Shown: positions 61,668 through 64,000 of the stretch, piece by piece
How the letters are laid out: each line of letters begins with the position of its first letter
Numbering within the stretch: position 1 is the first letter of the stretch
NCBI RefSeq assembly: GCF_019550915.1
Contig: NZ_JAHWCI010000006.1
Span: 496,001 to 560,000, forward strand
Direction of reading: 5' to 3'
Source: Mumia sp. zg.B17
GTDB lineage: Bacteria > Actinomycetota > Actinomycetes > Propionibacteriales > Nocardioidaceae
DNA: 64,000 nt
The notes under the pieces: model-generated
The model's input: the letters and a program-made list of their open reading frames with translations, nothing else
Database searches by the model: none
Told to the model about the DNA's origin: nothing
Translations under genes and position numbers: made by a program

Positions 61668-62538
61668 GGCGGCCTCGTCGCGTCATCGCAGCGATGGTCC
61701 GCCATCGCATCGGACGCCTCGGGCCCGGGTCGCCGCGCCACCCCTCGGACCACCCGGCGAACCATGGCCGCAGCGCCGCGCGTCCCGACGCCGTCCGCAC
61801 ACCGCGCAGCACCGCCACGGCCGTCCAGGTCGCGACGTACGCCCACGTGAACGGCCACGGCAGGTTCCGGCGCGCGAGCCACACACGGTTGCGCGCGTTC
61901 AGCCGGTAGTAGAAGTCGTGCCGGGCCGGGTCGATCGCCGGGTGGGCGCACCGCAGGTCCCCTCGGTACCAGACCTCGTACCCCGCGTCCCACACCCGCC
62001 ATGCGAGCTCGATGCCCTCGTGCGCGTAGAAGTACTCGTCGCCCCAGCCGCCCGCGGCGTCGAAGGCCGCTCGCCGGACGACCAGCACGCCCTCCCACAG
62101 CGAGAACGCGGGCGAGGAACGGCGCGGGTCGCCCTTGCGCATCCGGGGGATCCACCGCGTCGGCGCCTCCTCCCCCGGGCTCTCGACGCGAGGCTGGACC
62201 ACCCCCAGCCGCCGGTCGTCCGCGAACAGCTCCGAAGCCCTCGCGAGGAAGTCCGGGTCGACCAGGCGCGCGTCGTCGTCGACGAAGAGCAGCAGGTCGC
62301 CCGTGACGTGGGGCACACCGGCGTTGCGGCCCGCCGGGATCCCGAGGTTCTCCGGGAGCGCGAGCGTCGCGACGCCCTCGGGCAGGTCGACCGGAGCCCA
62401 CCCGTTGCCGACGCACACCACGTCGACGTCGACCCCCTGCTGGGCCAGCACCGAGTCGATCGCGGCGCGGAGGTCGTCAGGGCGCTTGCCCTGGGTCAGG
62501 ATGACGGCTCCGACACGGGGGCGTACGGCGGTGGTCAC
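61654..62538 (-). CDS. Glycosyltransferase family 2
   Basis: A 294-residue soluble GT2 enzyme, related to rhamnosyl/galactofuranosyl-type transferases. It has VGAVILTQGKRPDDLRAAID, VVCVGNGWAPVDLPEGVATL, NLGIPAGRNAGVPHVTGDLL, the DDD metal motif in LLLFVDDDARLVDPDFL, and the acceptor part DEYFYAHEGIELAWRVWDAG with the base in HEGIE. A short hydrophobic stretch lies near residue 225. It closes the wall-polymer locus. GTG 62538 is preferred because TACGGT ends 7 nt upstream; GTG 62547 is in frame but lies over that hexamer. Confidence 0.9.
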   Translation of the reverse strand: MTTAVRPRVGAVILTQGKRPDDLRAAIDSVLAQQGVDVDVVCVGNGWAPVDLPEGVATLALPENLGIPAGRNAGVPHVTGDLLLFVDDDARLVDPDFLARASELFADDRRLGVVQPRVESPGEEAPTRWIPRMRKGDPRRSSPAFSLWEGVLVVRRAAFDAAGGWGDEYFYAHEGIELAWRVWDAGYEVWYRGDLRCAHPAIDPARHDFYYRLNARNRVWLARRNLPWPFTWAYVATWTAVAVLRGVRTASGRAALRPWFAGWSEGWRGDPGPRRPMRWRTIAAMTRRGRPPVV

Positions 62539-62545
62539 GCGAGCC

Positions 62546-62551
62546 ACCGTA
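62546..62551 (-). promoter_or_regulatory. Putative -10 hexamer of leaderless GT2 gene
   Basis: Minus-strand TACGGT, 7 nt before GTG 62538. Confidence 0.5.
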
Positions 62552-62581
62552 CCCGCGGGCCTCAGGGAGGCTCGCTGCCGG

Positions 62582-63004
62582 TCAGGACGCGACAGCGTCG
62601 CCGCACGTCACGGCGAGGCGCCCCGCGGGTGCGACGTCGACGATCAGCGCAGAGGCCCGGACGGCGAGCTGGCCCGAGGTGTGGAGGATCCGGAAGCGCC
62701 CGCCCCGTCCACGGCTGAGCTCGACGACCTCGGGCAGGTCCGTGGGGCGTCGGCGCAGCCGCTCGCGCCACGACGGACGCCAGACCGGCACTCGGACGCC
62801 GTCGAACGTGAGCACGACGTGGACGGGCACGTCCCCGAGCGGCGAGGAGTCCTCCGAGATCGCCAGCGACACCGACAGCTGCGGCGTCATCCCGCCGTGG
62901 AAGGAGACGTGCTGGAGCCGCGAACCAGGGATGCGGGCAAGGATGTCGCCCGCCCACAACCCGTATCCGCGCGCCCGGTCGGAGAGTGTCACGGGCCGTC
63001 GCAT
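62582..63004 (-). CDS. Hypothetical protein
   Basis: A 140-residue protein that I do not recognise. It begins MRRPVTLSDRARGYGLWAGD and has alternating beta-like segments (VSFHGGMTPQLSVSLAIS, VPVHVVLTFDGVRVPVWRPS, FRILHTSGQLAVRASALIVD). No signal peptide or membrane helix is evident. Composition looks coding. ATG 63004 is chosen over the upstream ATG 63022, but neither has a clear Shine-Dalgarno. It lies between the wall-polymer locus and an FMN reductase gene and may belong to neither. Confidence 0.6.
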   Translation of the reverse strand: MRRPVTLSDRARGYGLWAGDILARIPGSRLQHVSFHGGMTPQLSVSLAISEDSSPLGDVPVHVVLTFDGVRVPVWRPSWRERLRRRPTDLPEVVELSRGRGGRFRILHTSGQLAVRASALIVDVAPAGRLAVTCGDAVAS

Positions 63005-63053
63005 GAACGCATCACAGCACATCGAGCGGTCACGCTCGCGCTGCCACGCGGGC

Positions 63054-63671
63054 TCACCGACCCGCCAGCATGTCCTCGAACGAGGACGTCAGGGTGAAGG
63101 GATCGGCTGCCGGAGGCGCCTCCCGTGCCGCGACAAGCGCTGCCAGCTCGCCGCCCGCCCGCTCGATCCGTTCCTGCAGAGGACCGGTCGCGCCGTCCGC
63201 CCCGCCCCAGTCCTCGGCCGCGGCGAACACCGCGGTCGGCACGACGACCGCGCGCAGGTAGGCGAACAGCGGCCGCAGGGCATGCTCGAGGGCGAGCGAG
63301 TGGCGTGCGGTCCCGGCGGTGGCCGCGATCAGGACCGGCTTGGCCGCCAGTGCGTCCTTCTCGAGGACGTCGATGAACGACTTGAACAGCCCTGAGCACG
63401 AGGCCGTGAAGATCGGCGTGGCGACGACGAGACCGTCTGCGGCGACGACATCGTCGATCACGGTCTGCAGCCCTGCCGGGGCGAACCCCGTCAGCATCGC
63501 GTCGGTGATGTCGTGCGCGTGCTCGCGGAGCCCGTGCACCCGCACATCGGCGTCGATGCCTCGGGTGAGCAGTCCGTCCCGGACGGCCTGCGTGAGCCGG
63601 TCGGCGAGCAGTCGCGTCGAGGACGGATCGCTCAGACCGGCACTGATGACGGTGATCGTGCGGCTGGTCAT
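63054..63671 (-). CDS. NADPH-dependent FMN reductase, CE1759 type
   Basis: A 205-residue flavodoxin-like flavin reductase. The flavin phosphate loop is VISAGLSDPSSTRLLADRL, and the flavin-binding GLVVATPIFTASCSGLFKSF follows near residue 80. It most resembles the actinobacterial CE1759 group that supplies reduced FMN to a neighbouring luciferase-like monooxygenase. Consistent with this, its ATG overlaps the stop of such a gene by 4 nt. Confidence 0.88.
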   Translation of the reverse strand: MTSRTITVISAGLSDPSSTRLLADRLTQAVRDGLLTRGIDADVRVHGLREHAHDITDAMLTGFAPAGLQTVIDDVVAADGLVVATPIFTASCSGLFKSFIDVLEKDALAAKPVLIAATAGTARHSLALEHALRPLFAYLRAVVVPTAVFAAAEDWGGADGATGPLQERIERAGGELAALVAAREAPPAADPFTLTSSFEDMLAGR

Positions 63672-64000
63672 ACGGTCGCCTCCTCGGTGCTCTCCTGGAC
63701 GGACGTCCCGGTGACGTCGTCGCCGTCGGCATGGACGGTGGCGTCGTGGCCGCCGCCGGCAGCGGCCACCAGCGACGCGTGGGTGGGTGCGTCGGGGACG
63801 TGGTCGGGCTTGAGCGCCGCGAACTCCTTGCGGAGGACAGGCACGACCTCCTCGCCGAGGAGGTCGAGCTGCTCGAGGACCGTCTTGAGCGGCAGGCCCG
63901 CGTGGTCCATGAGGAACAGCTGGCGCTGGTAGTCGCCGACGTACTCCCTGAACCCGAGCGTCCGCTCGATCACCTGCGCGGGACTGCCGACGGTCAGCGG
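63668..64000 (-). CDS. Luciferase-like (LLM) FMN-dependent monooxygenase, C-terminal part
   Basis: The last 110 codons of a gene that runs off the right end. The visible start reads PLTVGSPAQVIERTLGFREY and continues QLFLMDHAGLPLKTVLEQLD, then LLGEEVVPVLRKEFAALKPD, the standard C-terminal pattern of LLM oxidoreductases (CE1758 type). An acidic, low-complexity tail of about 40 residues follows. It overlaps the FMN reductase start by 4 nt, so the two probably form a two-component monooxygenase. Confidence 0.85.
   Translation of the reverse strand, partial: PLTVGSPAQVIERTLGFREYVGDYQRQLFLMDHAGLPLKTVLEQLDLLGEEVVPVLRKEFAALKPDHVPDAPTHASLVAAAGGGHDATVHADGDDVTGTSVQESTEEATV

Noticed and set aside
1-64000. 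CRISPR arrays, IS elements, prophage, tRNA or rRNA genes
   Set aside because: No array of spaced repeats, transposase or integrase motif, or tRNA-like cloverleaf was seen when reading the window. The only tandem repeat is the three-unit 21-bp array at 36615.

Overview
The window is a GC-rich (about 70 percent G+C) actinobacterial chromosome segment. GTG starts, 4-nt start/stop overlaps and the housekeeping synteny hrcA / hemW / lepA / rpsT / holA / comEC / comEA / degV / leuS point to an actinomycete, most likely Propionibacteriales (Nocardioidaceae-like). The genus cannot be fixed from sequence alone. I see no rRNA, tRNA, CRISPR array, transposase or phage gene.

Region 1 (1-18,459) is mostly conserved core. 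It holds the 5' part of the heat-shock repressor gene hrcA with a near-perfect CIRCE operator, a DUF3097 gene, a GntR/ABC-2 transporter operon, hemW, a long-chain acyl-CoA ligase, a TetR/epimerase pair with a double operator, a GNAT gene, lepA, two small membrane-protein genes, rpsT, and holA-comEC-comEA-degV.

Region 2 (18,460-29,689) is an L-arabinose island set into this core. It encodes a sugar-type ABC importer (binding protein, double ATPase, two permeases), a LacI-family regulator and araB-araD-araA, with nearly every junction overlapping. A LacI-type operator lies on the promoter. A MerR gene and a small membrane-protein gene follow, divergent around a 42-bp dyad.

Region 3 (29,690-41,495) contains leuS with what looks like a leader-peptide attenuator, a sodium:solute symporter operon, a Tat/lipoprotein glucose-dehydrogenase-like protein, galE, a TrkA/TrkH potassium system, and a LacI / alpha-glucosidase operon. 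The latter is divergent from region 4 (41,691-45,548), a maltose-type ABC importer without its own ATPase.

Region 5 (45,549-50,601) has an M13 peptidase, an MFS exporter and a glutathionyl-hydroquinone-reductase-like protein, all translationally coupled, then an orphan PAS protein.

Region 6 (50,624-62,538) is a cell-wall polyol-phosphate (teichoic-acid-like) polymer locus. It encodes a CDP-alcohol phosphatidyltransferase with an unusual active-site His, a single-domain CDP-polyol phosphotransferase, a pyruvyltransferase, two GT2 glycosyltransferases, a 1164-residue protein made of two tandem membrane-plus-phosphotransferase units, a fused CDP-ribitol synthase/reductase, and a TagGH-type exporter. 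Together these could make CDP-ribitol, polymerise and decorate the chain, and export it. The tandem polymerase is the most novel item in the window.

Region 7 (62,582-64,000) has an unknown gene and an FMN reductase / luciferase-like monooxygenase pair cut by the window end.

A window-wide pattern is that at least nine genes without a Shine-Dalgarno carry a TANNNT hexamer 6-7 nt (eight of nine exactly 7 nt) before the start codon. This is what leaderless transcription predicts, and it was used to choose several starts.
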